DNA of 64,000 nucleotides, from assembly GCF_014205215.1 (NCBI RefSeq), contig NZ_JACHNC010000001.1:2113001-2177000 (forward strand), read 5' to 3'. Within the stretch, counting starts at the first letter, position 1; each line of letters starts with the position of its first letter. The translations under genes were made by a program, and so were the position numbers. A model generated the notes under the pieces. It was not told where the DNA came from, did no database searches, and worked only from the letters and a program-made list of their open reading frames with translations. Of this stretch, positions 14,413 through 23,233 are shown in pieces. This DNA comes from Actinoplanes lobatus. GTDB lineage: Bacteria; Actinomycetota; Actinomycetes; Mycobacteriales; Micromonosporaceae.

Positions 14413-16389
14413 TCAGAAGGGCTCGCCGCCGGTAAGGACGGTGTCCGGGTCGTCGACCAGCTCGCGGACGTCCCAGACCCAGGCGCCGCCGATCCAGGTG
14501 GGACGGAAGCCCAGCAGGTCGGACATGGTGCGCAGGAGTTCGATGTCGCGGCTCTGCGGGGTCAGCACGACCACGCCGGCCCTCCAGAACCGGAGGTCGG
14601 CGAGGGTCATCTCGCGCCGCTCGTCGGTGATCTCCGGGATCGGGTTGCCCTGCTTGATCGAGGCGACCAGGCCGCTGGTCGGGCGCCACGGCGGCGAGAA
14701 CATCGCGGTCCGGTCGCTCGGGTCCTGCGGGTTCTGGTTCGGCAGCAGCGCGTACGCTCCGGCGATCCGCAGGTCCTGGCCGGTGGTGGCGGTCCAGCGC
14801 AGCGGGTCCGGGTAACTGCTGTCCGGCAGCGGCAGGGTGACCATGGTGTGCCGGTCATCGACGTAGTCGCGCCAGGCGCCGGTGGTGACGAACCCGGGCA
14901 CCGGGTCCATCTGAACCGTGGCCATCGGCCGGGGGATCAGCGGCACCAGCGCCATCGCCACCGCGGTGATCATCGCGACCCGGATCGGCCCGCGTGAGGC
15001 CGGCTGGCTGCGCATCATGTCGGCGGCCCGCTGGACGCCGAGGGCCAGCACGATGCCGACGATCGGCGCGATCGCCATCGCCCAGCGGGTCGGCACCGCG
15101 GAGTCCAGCACCGGGATGCGGTGCAGTAGCGCCCAGATGCCGGGGATGCCGGTGTCCACCCCGTTGAGCACGATGCGCGGGCCGAGCGACATGGCCGCGA
15201 AGAGGATCGCGAGCCCGCCGAGGGTGAGCACCGCCCGGGAGCGGCGCATCCAGACGAGCAGGCCGAGGAAGAGGACGATCAGGCCCCAGCCGAAGAAGGC
15301 GTTCTCCTCCGCGGCGTTCTGCGTCAGGCGCGACGCGATGGCCGTTTCGCCGGCCATCGAGTGCCGGGAGTAGGCGGCGAACGAGGCCAGGTCGGCCCCG
15401 AAGTTCCGGACGAACTCGGCCAGGCCCTGGTAGCTCTGCGGGCCGAAGAACTGGACGCTGAGCGGGTAGGCGAGCACCGCGAGGGTGACCGCGGCGGTGA
15501 CCCCGAGCGCCCGCACGAACGGCAGGAACTCGCCGCGGTGGCGCCGCCGCCGGACCACCGCCATGACCGCGCAGAACAGGCCGAGGCCGACCGCGGTCAT
15601 GAAGAGGACCTCGAGGTTGATGAACGCCTGCCAGATCAGCAGGCCGGCCAGGATCAGCCCGTTGCGCAGCGAGCGGCCGCGAACCCGGAGCTCCAGCGTC
15701 CGCCAGATGATCAGTGGGACGAGGAACTGGGAGACGATGTTCGGGTGGCCGCCGGCGTGCGACACCATGCTCGGCGCGAAGGTGCAGAAGAGCGCGCCCA
15801 CCCAGGCGGCCAGCCGGGAGGTGACGAACCGGCGGGAGAGCACGAGATACCACGACGCGCCGGTAAATGCCAATGCGCCGGTGAGAAATACGTTGAACGC
15901 CACATGCGGACCGAACAGAAGAGTGATCGGCGTCAGTGGCAACGAAACGGCCAACACCGAGGTGTTGGCCATCATGTTCACCCCGTCGGGGTAATTCATG
16001 CGGTCGGAGAAGAACGGATAGACGCCATCCGTGAGCACCCGGGCACCGTGCGCCAGCATCCACTCGAAGAAAGCTTGATCCTGCGGATCATCACGCAGTT
16101 CATGATCAAGATTGAGCCACAACGGCAGGGTCAGCATGACCGCGAAGACCACGAAAGTGCCGACGGCCACGACGTCACGCCACGTGAGCAGGCGACGCCA
16201 CCGCAGGCGTATGACCTGCTCATCCACGGCTTCCCGGGCGGCGGGCAGGGTCGCGGGAGCGACCACCGTGCCACTTGAACCGAGGGCTATCAGCTCCGCG
16301 TCCAGGTCGTCGTCGGCGGCCACTCGGCCTCGCGACAGAACGTTCTCGGCGGTCGACTGGCCTGTCGAGTCAAAACCCGTAATCGTCAT
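14413..16389 (-). CDS. Large multi-pass membrane protein, GT-C glycosyltransferase-like
   Basis: A 658-residue protein from ATG 16389. An acidic-Ala cytoplasmic start (1-75) is followed by about ten to twelve transmembrane segments up to residue 490 and a soluble C-terminal part of 160 residues. The first external loop carries acidic and aromatic residues (DDPQDQAFFEWMLAHG) and SDRMNYPDGVN, the arrangement of polyprenyl-phosphate-dependent GT-C glycosyltransferases, in which a loop-1 aspartate is catalytic. It is divergent from a SAM methyltransferase gene. Cell-wall glycan assembly is a reasonable guess. The sugar and acceptor cannot be told. Confidence 0.65.
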   Translation of the reverse strand: MTITGFDSTGQSTAENVLSRGRVAADDDLDAELIALGSSGTVVAPATLPAAREAVDEQVIRLRWRRLLTWRDVVAVGTFVVFAVMLTLPLWLNLDHELRDDPQDQAFFEWMLAHGARVLTDGVYPFFSDRMNYPDGVNMMANTSVLAVSLPLTPITLLFGPHVAFNVFLTGALAFTGASWYLVLSRRFVTSRLAAWVGALFCTFAPSMVSHAGGHPNIVSQFLVPLIIWRTLELRVRGRSLRNGLILAGLLIWQAFINLEVLFMTAVGLGLFCAVMAVVRRRRHRGEFLPFVRALGVTAAVTLAVLAYPLSVQFFGPQSYQGLAEFVRNFGADLASFAAYSRHSMAGETAIASRLTQNAAEENAFFGWGLIVLFLGLLVWMRRSRAVLTLGGLAILFAAMSLGPRIVLNGVDTGIPGIWALLHRIPVLDSAVPTRWAMAIAPIVGIVLALGVQRAADMMRSQPASRGPIRVAMITAVAMALVPLIPRPMATVQMDPVPGFVTTGAWRDYVDDRHTMVTLPLPDSSYPDPLRWTATTGQDLRIAGAYALLPNQNPQDPSDRTAMFSPPWRPTSGLVASIKQGNPIPEITDERREMTLADLRFWRAGVVVLTPQSRDIELLRTMSDLLGFRPTWIGGAWVWDVRELVDDPDTVLTGGEPF

Positions 16390-16655
16390 AGCATCGGCGA
16401 GCCTAACCGAGGTTTCCAAGAAGCCAGCGGTGTGCGCCCCAGGCGTGATAGAGCCGATATGTACGCGTGTTTTCCGCGTGTCCTTCCTGTGGACTTCCGG
16501 TGGGGTAACCCATCCGAGTACCCAGCTCGCCTATGTCTCAATCAGGCCAAAAAATCAGTGGTGACCAGCACTCAACTTTCGGTTAGGCGCTTCAGATGGT
16601 TAACTTCGCTGGTCCCGCTGTCAGCTCAGATCGGCAAGATGAGGGAACCTCACCT

Positions 16656-17369
16656 ATGGCAGACATCACTGGAGACCAGCGGATCCAGTCCGAAGTGCTC
16701 GAAGGCCTCGCCATGGCCGTGAACCACCGCCGGTGGTTCGTCGAGCTCGCGCTCCCGCACCTGGGGAACAACCCCATCGAGATCGGCAGCGGCCTCGGTG
16801 ACTACGCGATCGAGTGGGCGGAACACCTGCCGAAGTTCACCGCGACCGAGGCAGACCCCGACCGGCTCGTCCTGCTCAAAGAGCGGATGGCGGAGTACCC
16901 CAACATCGACGTGAAGCAGATGCTGCTTCCGGCACAGGACGCCGCCGCCGAGTACAGCGCGGCCGTCTCGTACAACGTGCTGGAGCACATCGAGGATCAC
17001 GTCGGCGCGCTGAGCAGCATGAAGGACCTGGTCCGCCCCGGCGGCCACGTGATCATCATCGTGCCGGCCTTCATGTTCGCGATGAGCCAGGTGGACATCG
17101 CCACCGGGCACATCCGCCGCTACACCAAGAAGACGCTGGGCGCCGCCTTCGTCGAGGCCGGTCTGGAGATCGAGAAGATCCACTACGCGAATGCGCTGGG
17201 TCTGCTCGGCTACTACACCGCGACCAGCATCTTCAAGCTGGCCCCCAAGGAGGGGCCGATGGTCAAGATCTACGACAGCCTGGTGCTGCCGGTGACCAAG
17301 GCTGCCGAGAAGGTCGTCCGCCCGCCGTTCGGGCAGTCGGTCTTCTGCGTGGGTCGCGTCCCCCGCTGA
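16656..17369 (+). CDS. Class I SAM-dependent methyltransferase
   Basis: A 237-residue protein from ATG 16656 with GAGGGAA upstream. Motif I is IEIGSGLGDYA (about residues 40-50), the acidic residue of motif II follows in TEADPDRL, and VSYNVLEHIEDHVGALSSM is the motif IV-post region typical of the Methyltransf_11 group. These enzymes methylate small molecules, lipids or sugars. It lacks RNA- or protein-specific domains. It shares a 266-base divergent promoter region with the large membrane protein gene, so both may act on the same envelope glycan or lipid. Confidence 0.8.
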   Translation: MADITGDQRIQSEVLEGLAMAVNHRRWFVELALPHLGNNPIEIGSGLGDYAIEWAEHLPKFTATEADPDRLVLLKERMAEYPNIDVKQMLLPAQDAAAEYSAAVSYNVLEHIEDHVGALSSMKDLVRPGGHVIIIVPAFMFAMSQVDIATGHIRRYTKKTLGAAFVEAGLEIEKIHYANALGLLGYYTATSIFKLAPKEGPMVKIYDSLVLPVTKAAEKVVRPPFGQSVFCVGRVPR

Positions 17370-17382
17370 CCGGGCAGACAAC

Positions 17383-17411
17383 TGAGGCCGCCGGCGCTGT
17401 CGGCGGCCTCA
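17383..17411. terminator. Bidirectional terminator hairpin
   Basis: TGAGGCCGCCG and CGGCGGCCTCA form a perfect 11-bp stem with a seven-base loop, between the convergent methyltransferase and PEBP genes. There is no T-run, as is common in high-GC genomes. Confidence 0.65.
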
Positions 17412-17424
17412 TCCGTACGGTGGC

Positions 17425-17958
17425 TCAGCCGCGCACCTGATAGTTGGGGCGGACCGTGGCCCGGGCCAGGGTGTGGAAGGCCAGGTTGAAGCCGACGTAG
17501 GCCGGGGACGCGTCCGGCGTCACCTCGAGCCGGTCGACGTCGATCGCGTGCACCGCGAACACGTACCGGTGCGGGCGGTCGCCTGGCGGCGGCGCCGAGC
17601 CGCCGTAGTCGCGGGAGCCGTAGTCGTTGCGCACGCAGAAGGCGCCGTCCGGCAGCGGGTCCACGCCGCGGTCCAGGGACGTGACCGTGACCGGCAGGTT
17701 TACCAGCACCCAGTGCCAGAACCCGCTCCCGGTCGGCGCGTCCGGGTCGAAGCAGGTGACCACGAAGCCACGTGTCTCCTCCGGGAAACCGGACCAGGCC
17801 AGCTGGGGCGACAGGTTCTTCCCGCCCACGCTGGTGTGCACGTAGAGCTCGTCGAGGGGCTGCCCGTCCGTCATGTCCGTGCTGGTCACCGTGAAGGACG
17901 GGACCGATGGCAGGAGATCGTACGGGTCGGGCGCCAGGGCGCGGTCGTCAAGACTCAT
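17425..17958 (-). CDS. YbhB/YbcL-type phosphatidylethanolamine-binding protein
   Basis: A 177-residue cytoplasmic protein from ATG 17958. The ligand-site motifs of the PEBP (Raf-kinase-inhibitor-like) family are clear: FDPDAPTGSGFWHW near residue 70 and SAPPPGDRPHRY near 125. Length is normal for bacterial members, which bind small anionic ligands. Their cellular role is poorly known. It stands alone and convergent to the methyltransferase gene. Confidence 0.88.
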   Translation of the reverse strand: MSLDDRALAPDPYDLLPSVPSFTVTSTDMTDGQPLDELYVHTSVGGKNLSPQLAWSGFPEETRGFVVTCFDPDAPTGSGFWHWVLVNLPVTVTSLDRGVDPLPDGAFCVRNDYGSRDYGGSAPPPGDRPHRYVFAVHAIDVDRLEVTPDASPAYVGFNLAFHTLARATVRPNYQVRG

Positions 17959-18271
17959 TGGTTGGCCTCCGGCGGCGTGGTGAGTAACTGATCAGGTTTT
18001 CCCACGATGGGCAGAGACTAACCGTTCGACGTGTCGGGCGCCTTTCGTCCGCATTGCCGCACGCCGTCACACGAACGGGTAAACGCACAGGTGGTGCGCA
18101 TGCCTTGAGCCCTCGCAGGTCATGCTTCTGTCAGACATCCGACCGGGTGTGTGCGGCCGAGATCCCCGCGCCCGGTTGCGATCGGCTGCCGTGAGGCATC
18201 GGTGGCCACAGCGAGTCGGCACCCGTCAGACCGGCGGGTGCTGACTGCTGTACGGGCACGAACCGCCGCAG
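17959..18271. other. Gene-free spacer with one hairpin
   Basis: No supported reading frame in these 313 bases. The only structure seen is the stem 18214-18225 with 18235-18246 (AGTCGGCACCCG with CGGGTGCTGACT, one G-T pair), placed 26 bases past the stop of the leftward NlpC/P60 gene, which it may terminate. Confidence 0.5.
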
Positions 18272-19072
18272 TCAGCCCAGTCGCGCGACACTGAGCCCCC
18301 GGTAGAGCTTGCGGTACACCACCCCGGTACGGCGGTTCCCCGCGTCGATCATCATCCCGTCGCCCATGTAGATACCCACGTGTCCATGGCCGACCACCAG
18401 GTCGCCGGGGCGGGCCACCGAGCGGGAGACGGACCGGGCACGGCGCGCCTGGGCGCCGGACGAGTGCGGCAGACGGTAACCGGCCCGGGCGTACGCGCGT
18501 TTGGTGAACCCGGAGCAGTCGAAGCCGCCCGGCCCTTCACCGCCGCGGACGTAGCGCTTGCCGACCTGGGACTTGGCGTACGCGACCACCGCCCGCAGGC
18601 TCCCCCGGTTCTCGGCTGTCTGCGGCCGCCGCTCGGTGGCGACGCGGACGGCCTTGGGGACCGACCGCGGCGTCCGGGCCCGGACGCCGCGCGCTTCCCG
18701 GGCCACCGGGCGCTCGACCGTGCGGGCCACCAGCCGGATCACGGTGGGCGGGCGGCGCGCCCCCGGTGCGGGGCCCACGGCCCGCCGCGGAGCCGTTCGC
18801 GAGGCGCGCTGGGCGTTCGCCCGGCGGTGCAGGAGGCCGGCATGCACGGGCCCGGGTACGGTGCTCGCGTCCAACCGGATCTCGCGTGGAGCGACGGCCA
18901 CGAACTGCTCGATGCCGGACTGTCGGGCGTGGAGTTCGTCGCGCAGTGGGCGGTCCGCGAGTTCCGGTGTGGCCGGCGAGCCGCTGGGTGCGGTGACCGT
19001 CTCCGGGCCGGGGTCGACGGAGTCTAGGGCCGGTGCGATGACGGCCAGCGCGAGCGCGCCGACTGTCAGCAC
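18272..19072 (-). CDS. Secreted NlpC/P60 cell-wall hydrolase
   Basis: A protein of at least 266 residues. A hydrophobic stretch at the start (LTVGALALAVIAPAL) is the core of a signal peptide. Residues 60-155 are Arg/Ala/Pro-rich linker. The catalytic NlpC/P60 domain occupies about 160-266, with cysteine in FDCSGFTKRAY and histidine in GHGHVGIYMGDG. These enzymes cut peptide cross-links of peptidoglycan. The start is odd: from GTG 19072 the signal peptide lacks a charged head, while CTG 19096, preceded by GGAGG at the right distance, would supply HGTSTRR. It is probably transcribed alone. Confidence 0.85.
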   Translation of the reverse strand: MLTVGALALAVIAPALDSVDPGPETVTAPSGSPATPELADRPLRDELHARQSGIEQFVAVAPREIRLDASTVPGPVHAGLLHRRANAQRASRTAPRRAVGPAPGARRPPTVIRLVARTVERPVAREARGVRARTPRSVPKAVRVATERRPQTAENRGSLRAVVAYAKSQVGKRYVRGGEGPGGFDCSGFTKRAYARAGYRLPHSSGAQARRARSVSRSVARPGDLVVGHGHVGIYMGDGMMIDAGNRRTGVVYRKLYRGLSVARLG

Positions 19073-19305
19073 CCGGCGGGTGGACGTACCGTGCAGTGTT
19101 GCCTCCGAAATCGGCCCAGGGCACTCACGCGAATCCCATCCGCACGTGACCGATGCCGCTGGTCACGTTTGTGCCGCCGTCGAAGGTGGGCAATGGGAAC
19201 CCGGACAACCATGCGTATTCCGTGGACCATGCCAACACAACATCGAATCGCCCGGGGCGTGATTCACATAATTGATCCTCCATCACGAACCGGTGGGCGC
19301 TGTGG

Positions 19306-19893
19306 TCAGCTCGGATCCGGCAGTGCCACCCGTACGCCCGGAGTGGACCGCCCGCCGCCGAGGATCGCCGCACTGAGCCGGGCGTCCGCCGGCACGTCGA
19401 AGGGCAGGACACCGGCCACGGTCTGGCCCGGACCGATCCGGTCGAGCAGTGCCGGACTGCGATCGTTGAGAAACACCGCGGCCTGTTCCGCGACGGCGTA
19501 GGCTTCGCCGTTGGCGTCCTGAACGCGCTGCGCGCCACTGTCGAACAGCTCCGGTTCCCGGCCGTTGTTCGTCACGATGACGTCGAGCAGGCAGAACTGA
19601 CCGGTGGCCCGCTGTTCCAGGTCGCTCGGGCCGACCGAGGGCACGCCGCACCGCAGTCCGGTGGGCGCGACCGTGAACTGAGCGGTCGGGGGTTCACCCG
19701 CGAGGACGCCGGTGACCGTCGCCGCCGGGCTGGTCGCCACCGCCCACGCCCCGAAGGCGACCAGCACGGCCGAGACGCCGATGCCGCCGGTGACCCAGGC
19801 GCGGCTACCCCACCGGTGGGGGCCGGCGTCCCAGTCGTCCTCGATCGACGGCAGATCCCGGGCCGGAGCGGAACGATGCGGTGCGTACGTCAC
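19306..19893 (-). CDS. Membrane-anchored DUF4352-type protein
   Basis: A 195-residue protein from GTG 19893. One transmembrane segment at about residues 33-53 (GGIGVSAVLVAFGAWAVATS) follows a 30-residue cytoplasmic head. The extracellular part shows the pattern of DUF4352 immunoglobulin-like proteins: GQFCLLDVIVTNNGREPELF, then QDANGEAYAV, then IGPGQTVAGVLPFDVP. Members are surface or lipoprotein-like antigens of Gram-positive bacteria with unknown ligands. Two cysteines (RCG and QFC) could form a disulphide. It is followed by the NlpC/P60 gene in the same direction, 233 bases away. Confidence 0.7.
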   Translation of the reverse strand: MTYAPHRSAPARDLPSIEDDWDAGPHRWGSRAWVTGGIGVSAVLVAFGAWAVATSPAATVTGVLAGEPPTAQFTVAPTGLRCGVPSVGPSDLEQRATGQFCLLDVIVTNNGREPELFDSGAQRVQDANGEAYAVAEQAAVFLNDRSPALLDRIGPGQTVAGVLPFDVPADARLSAAILGGGRSTPGVRVALPDPS

Positions 19894-20044
19894 GTGTCCC
19901 CCAGTGGTTCGGATACGGGCGCGGCCGGGGACCGGCCGCGCTGTCCGTCCATGCTGGGATCGCCGGAGCGCGACACGCTGGCGACTCGCCGCATATCCTG
20001 TCTAATCGGTCATACAGCTCCGCGATCGGTCACTCGTACGGGTG

Positions 20045-21007
20045 TCATCGCTGCAACAGAATCTTCCCGAAGTGGTCGCCGGACTCCATCAGCTCATGCG
20101 CCCGCGCTGCCTCGGCCAGCGGAAACGTGCTGTTGATGATCGGCTTCACCAGCCCGGCGGCGACCAGCGGCCACACCTGGTCCCGGACACCGGCCACGAT
20201 CCTCGCCTTGTCCGCCGCCGGACGTGCCCGCAACGACGTCGACGACACCCGGCCCCGCTTCGCCATCAACTGCCCGAGATCGAGCTCGGCACTCCGGCCG
20301 CCCTGCATCCCGATAACCGTGATCCGGCCCTCCGGCGCGAGCACCTCCACGTTGCGGGCCAGGTACTTCGCGCCGATGATGTCCAGCACCACGTCCGCGC
20401 CCCGGCCACCGGTGTGGTCCAGCACCGCCCGTACAAAATCCTGGTTCTGATAGTCGACGGTCAGCGCCGCACCCAGCGCACGCAACCGCTCATGCTTCTC
20501 CGCCCGGGCCGTCACCAGCACCGACGCGCCCAGCGCCACACCCAACTGCACCGCGAAGGTGCCGATCCCGCTGCCACCGCCGTGCACCAGCAGCGTCTCA
20601 CCGGGGCGGAGCCTGTCCCGATCCACCACGTTGGACCAGACCGTGCAGGCCACCTCGGGCAGCGCCGCCGCCTCGACCAGCGACAACCCGGCCGGAACCG
20701 GCAGCAGCTGCCCCACCGGGACGGCCACCCGCTCGGCGTAGCCACCACCGGCCAGCAGCGCGCACACCCGCTCGCCCACGTGGTGCCCGGTCACGCCCGG
20801 CCCGAGCGCACTGATCACCCCCGAACACTCCAGCCCCGGAAACTCCGGCGCGCCCGGTGGCGGCGGATAGAACCCCTGCCGTTGCAGCACATCGGCCCGG
20901 TTCACCGCGGACGCCGTCACATCGACGACGACCTCCCCCGCACCGGCCTCCGGATCCGGCACCTCAGCCCAGCTCAGACCCTTGTCCTCGATCACGATCG
21001 CGTGCAT
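20045..21007 (-). CDS. NAD(P)H:quinone oxidoreductase (medium-chain reductase family)
   Basis: A 320-residue enzyme from ATG 21007 (MHAIVIEDKGLSWAEVPDPE). The N-terminal GroES-like domain is followed by the Rossmann domain with GGGSGIGTFAVQLGVALGAS near residue 145. The structural-zinc cysteine cluster of classical alcohol dehydrogenases is absent, which puts it with zinc-independent quinone reductases (PIG3/QOR type). These transfer hydride from NADPH to quinones or enals. Length and motifs are complete. The earlier in-frame start at 21070 adds an implausible head. Confidence 0.88.
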   Translation of the reverse strand: MHAIVIEDKGLSWAEVPDPEAGAGEVVVDVTASAVNRADVLQRQGFYPPPPGAPEFPGLECSGVISALGPGVTGHHVGERVCALLAGGGYAERVAVPVGQLLPVPAGLSLVEAAALPEVACTVWSNVVDRDRLRPGETLLVHGGGSGIGTFAVQLGVALGASVLVTARAEKHERLRALGAALTVDYQNQDFVRAVLDHTGGRGADVVLDIIGAKYLARNVEVLAPEGRITVIGMQGGRSAELDLGQLMAKRGRVSSTSLRARPAADKARIVAGVRDQVWPLVAAGLVKPIINSTFPLAEAARAHELMESGDHFGKILLQR

Positions 21008-21074
21008 GGGGCCGACTCTGCCCCACCGGTACGACAAGAACCAGAGGCGGGTGGCAGACTGGAGCGGCATTACG

Positions 21075-21159
21075 GGAGGGCTCGCCTAGTGGCCGATGGC
21101 GCCGGTCTTGAAAACCGGTAAGGGGTAACTCTTCGTGGGTTCGAATCCCACGCCCTCCG
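21075..21159 (+). tRNA. tRNA-Ser (anticodon TGA)
   Basis: Acceptor GGAGGGC pairs with GCCCTCC, anticodon stem CCGGT/ACCGG encloses CTTGAAA (TGA), a long variable arm follows, T-loop TTCGAAT, and discriminator G. CCA is not encoded. A lower-GC islet with type VII secretion-like genes begins about 180 bases downstream. Confidence 0.95.
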
Positions 21160-21341
21160 CTCCGTCACCGATCTCAGTCGTCGCGACAGATCCGCGACAA
21201 CGAGCCGGTGTCCGCTCATCCATGCCCCCTGGCCGCAAAGTGTGACCCCGCGCACACCGGCACGGCGGGAGCATCGGCCTCACCGACCCCACGCAGCCAG
21301 GCTCGCTGTACTGGATCTCGCGTTAAGCCGGCTGATACGGC

Positions 21342-21629
21342 CTACGCAACGGCAGAACGTGCCCACCCGACCCCGAAGCCCAGGACGAGGAAGAGCAGCA
21401 GCGTGAGCGCGCGACGCCATGGGAAGCCGTCATCCCAGTTCGTGGCACCGATGGAGATGCCGAGTCCGACGCAGCTGGCGAACAGGAGACACATGAAGGC
21501 TGTGATCGTGCGAACGAGCGGGCTGTCACCGGACCAGTAGGCCAATGCACCCAGCACGGTCAACCCCAAGGCGAGACCGGAGAACACGATGAAGACGGAG
21601 GCAATCTGCCAGCGGACGAATCGACTCAC
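21342..21629 (-). CDS. Small membrane protein, three segments
   Basis: A 95-residue protein, MSRFVRWQIASVFIVFSGLA and onwards, with hydrophobic stretches at about 9-32, 40-60 and 74-92. Its ATG overlaps the preceding gene's stop by ATGA. It is the last gene of a three-gene leftward set with a WXG-type protein, in a region whose GC is visibly lower than the surroundings. Function unknown. It might be an immunity or anchoring protein for the WXG product. Confidence 0.6.
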   Translation of the reverse strand: MSRFVRWQIASVFIVFSGLALGLTVLGALAYWSGDSPLVRTITAFMCLLFASCVGLGISIGATNWDDGFPWRRALTLLLFLVLGFGVGWARSAVA

Positions 21630-21916
21630 TCGTTGTCTCCCTCGGCTGCATCACGCGCCTCACTCAGACGAGTCGCCGCATCCTCCAACGCCTTGAGTTG
21701 TTCGGGCGCCATACGACTCAACTCCGCCTGCCCAGCCTCTGCCGCGGCAGCCAACCCCTCGCCATACCAGGGGTTCCTAAGTAGATCGCGGAGCGGAACG
21801 CCACTCTCCAGAAGTTCACGGGCCAGCTCACCCACAGGGTCGTCCCTTCCGCGCTCCGTGGCAAGGTGCTTCAGCAGGGCCTTCGCGATGGGATCGTCCG
21901 TGAACTCGTTGCTCAT
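21626..21916 (-). CDS. Small acidic helical protein
   Basis: A 96-residue protein, MSNEFTDDPIAKALLKHLAT and onwards, strongly acidic and helical with no membrane segment or recognised domain. It lies 22 bases downstream of the WXG-type gene and overlaps the following membrane protein gene by ATGA. In type VII loci, small acidic proteins of this size act as chaperones or immunity proteins, so this role is possible here but is inferred only from context. Confidence 0.6.
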   Translation of the reverse strand: MSNEFTDDPIAKALLKHLATERGRDDPVGELARELLESGVPLRDLLRNPWYGEGLAAAAEAGQAELSRMAPEQLKALEDAATRLSEARDAAEGDNE

Positions 21917-21938
21917 TTGAACCTCTCCCGCTTCCGAT

Positions 21939-23030
21939 CTAGTTACCGGGGTGCCGGTAAGGTTCGAGTTTTGCCATGTTCGTTATGTGGGCGGATGCCT
22001 CCACAGCGTCGATCGCGGCAGCGATTGCCTTGATGATCGCTTCACCGTCACCGTAGACTTTCGCGATCTTGTCGTAGACCTGCCAGGCATAAACGGCATA
22101 ACTCAGCGCCACCGAGAACCCGACCACAGCTCCGGCAAACGTGTAGAAGGTGGCAGTTCCGGCAGCAAGCCCGACACTGATCATCAGGAGAATGTCCAGA
22201 AGTTTCATCATGAGACCCGCAACCACGTCGTATATGTTTTTGACGGCGTCAGCAGCTTGGTTGTACAGGTCACCCAGTCTGTTGCCTGTCTCCTGAAGAG
22301 ATCGCGCTCCAGTTGCCAACCGGAGTTCGTAGTCCTGGAATCCCTCAGCCGCATTCCCTCGCCAGACCGACGGCACGGCAACCGCTCCAGCAGCGAGGTT
22401 GTCACCGATGGCGCCAGCGGCCTCGCCGGCCTTACGCATGGCCACGCCCGCCTCGATGTAGCTCGGCCAATCTCCACTGAACTTCTCTGTCCAGTACTCG
22501 AACGGATCATGGTTGAACACCCAGATCGCCGCTTGCCGAAGCCAGGCGAACGGGCTGATCAGGTCGGCAAGTGGATTGATGGACCAGAATTCGGCATTGG
22601 CGTCTTTCGGAGCCACCAGGTGATCCGCGGGGTTGCCGACGTCGGAAAAAGATTCGTGACTCGCGGGTAACTGCAAGCGCTCTTGAGTGATGGAGTTCGC
22701 CAGCACGTTGGGATCAGCGGCACCAGGGTATGAGCCGTCAAGAGCGGCAGCGGCTTCCAGGTCCGTCTGCGAATACTCAACCTGAGCCATATTCACTTGA
22801 GTGGCAGCACTTCTGGACAGCTCTTGAATTCGAGAAAGGGCCGTCGTCATCTGTTCGTAGGCTTTCTCATGCGGCCTGGCGAACAACATCAACCAGCCTT
22901 GCGCGTTGATTCCGAAGTCGCAATGCTGCTTAACGTACGACAAGGCATCATCGGCACTGTCCCCGGCCCGCTGAAGCTGGTTGTAGATCGAGTTCACGCC
23001 CGCCACGTCGACGAAGAGTTCGCCCGCCAT
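21939..23030 (-). CDS. WXG-type, type VII secretion-associated protein
   Basis: A 363-residue protein from ATG 23030, behind GGGGG. Residues 1-95 are helical and resemble ESX-associated N-terminal regions. A second helical hairpin contains the W-x-G turn at W223-R-G225 (SVWRGNAAEGF), the hallmark of WXG100 proteins. Two or three hydrophobic helices follow at about 270-320, then an amphipathic tail. It is much longer than a plain WXG100 protein and has no obvious toxin domain, so it could be a membrane-acting effector. The EccB gene at 29804 is the only other type VII component in the window. Codon and base use differ from neighbours, suggesting transfer. Confidence 0.65.
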   Translation of the reverse strand: MAGELFVDVAGVNSIYNQLQRAGDSADDALSYVKQHCDFGINAQGWLMLFARPHEKAYEQMTTALSRIQELSRSAATQVNMAQVEYSQTDLEAAAALDGSYPGAADPNVLANSITQERLQLPASHESFSDVGNPADHLVAPKDANAEFWSINPLADLISPFAWLRQAAIWVFNHDPFEYWTEKFSGDWPSYIEAGVAMRKAGEAAGAIGDNLAAGAVAVPSVWRGNAAEGFQDYELRLATGARSLQETGNRLGDLYNQAADAVKNIYDVVAGLMMKLLDILLMISVGLAAGTATFYTFAGAVVGFSVALSYAVYAWQVYDKIAKVYGDGEAIIKAIAAAIDAVEASAHITNMAKLEPYRHPGN

Positions 23031-23233
23031 CTCGCCCCCCGACACCTCACCGCAAGGCCACTCACCATAGACATGCCTCAACATCGAGTACAGGCACCAG
23101 GACCTCTGGGTTCAGACTCGTCATCGGATTTCGGTGTCACCCACTGGACGTGCTCACATCTGCCATGGATCTGGTAGCCGTACGATCACGGGGTTTCCGG
23201 CGGACGGCCTCGAGTCGCGGCTGAAGGCCGGGG

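Noticed and set aside
19125..19651. Minus-strand frames of 122 and 137 codons
   Set aside because: Both overlap the DUF4352-type gene in other frames and are Arg/Pro/Ser-rich shadows.
21160..21341. Integrase remnant or second attachment site after tRNA-Ser(TGA)
   Set aside because: I looked for a repeat of the tRNA 3' end and for integrase motifs in this gap and saw none, although the following islet looks foreign.
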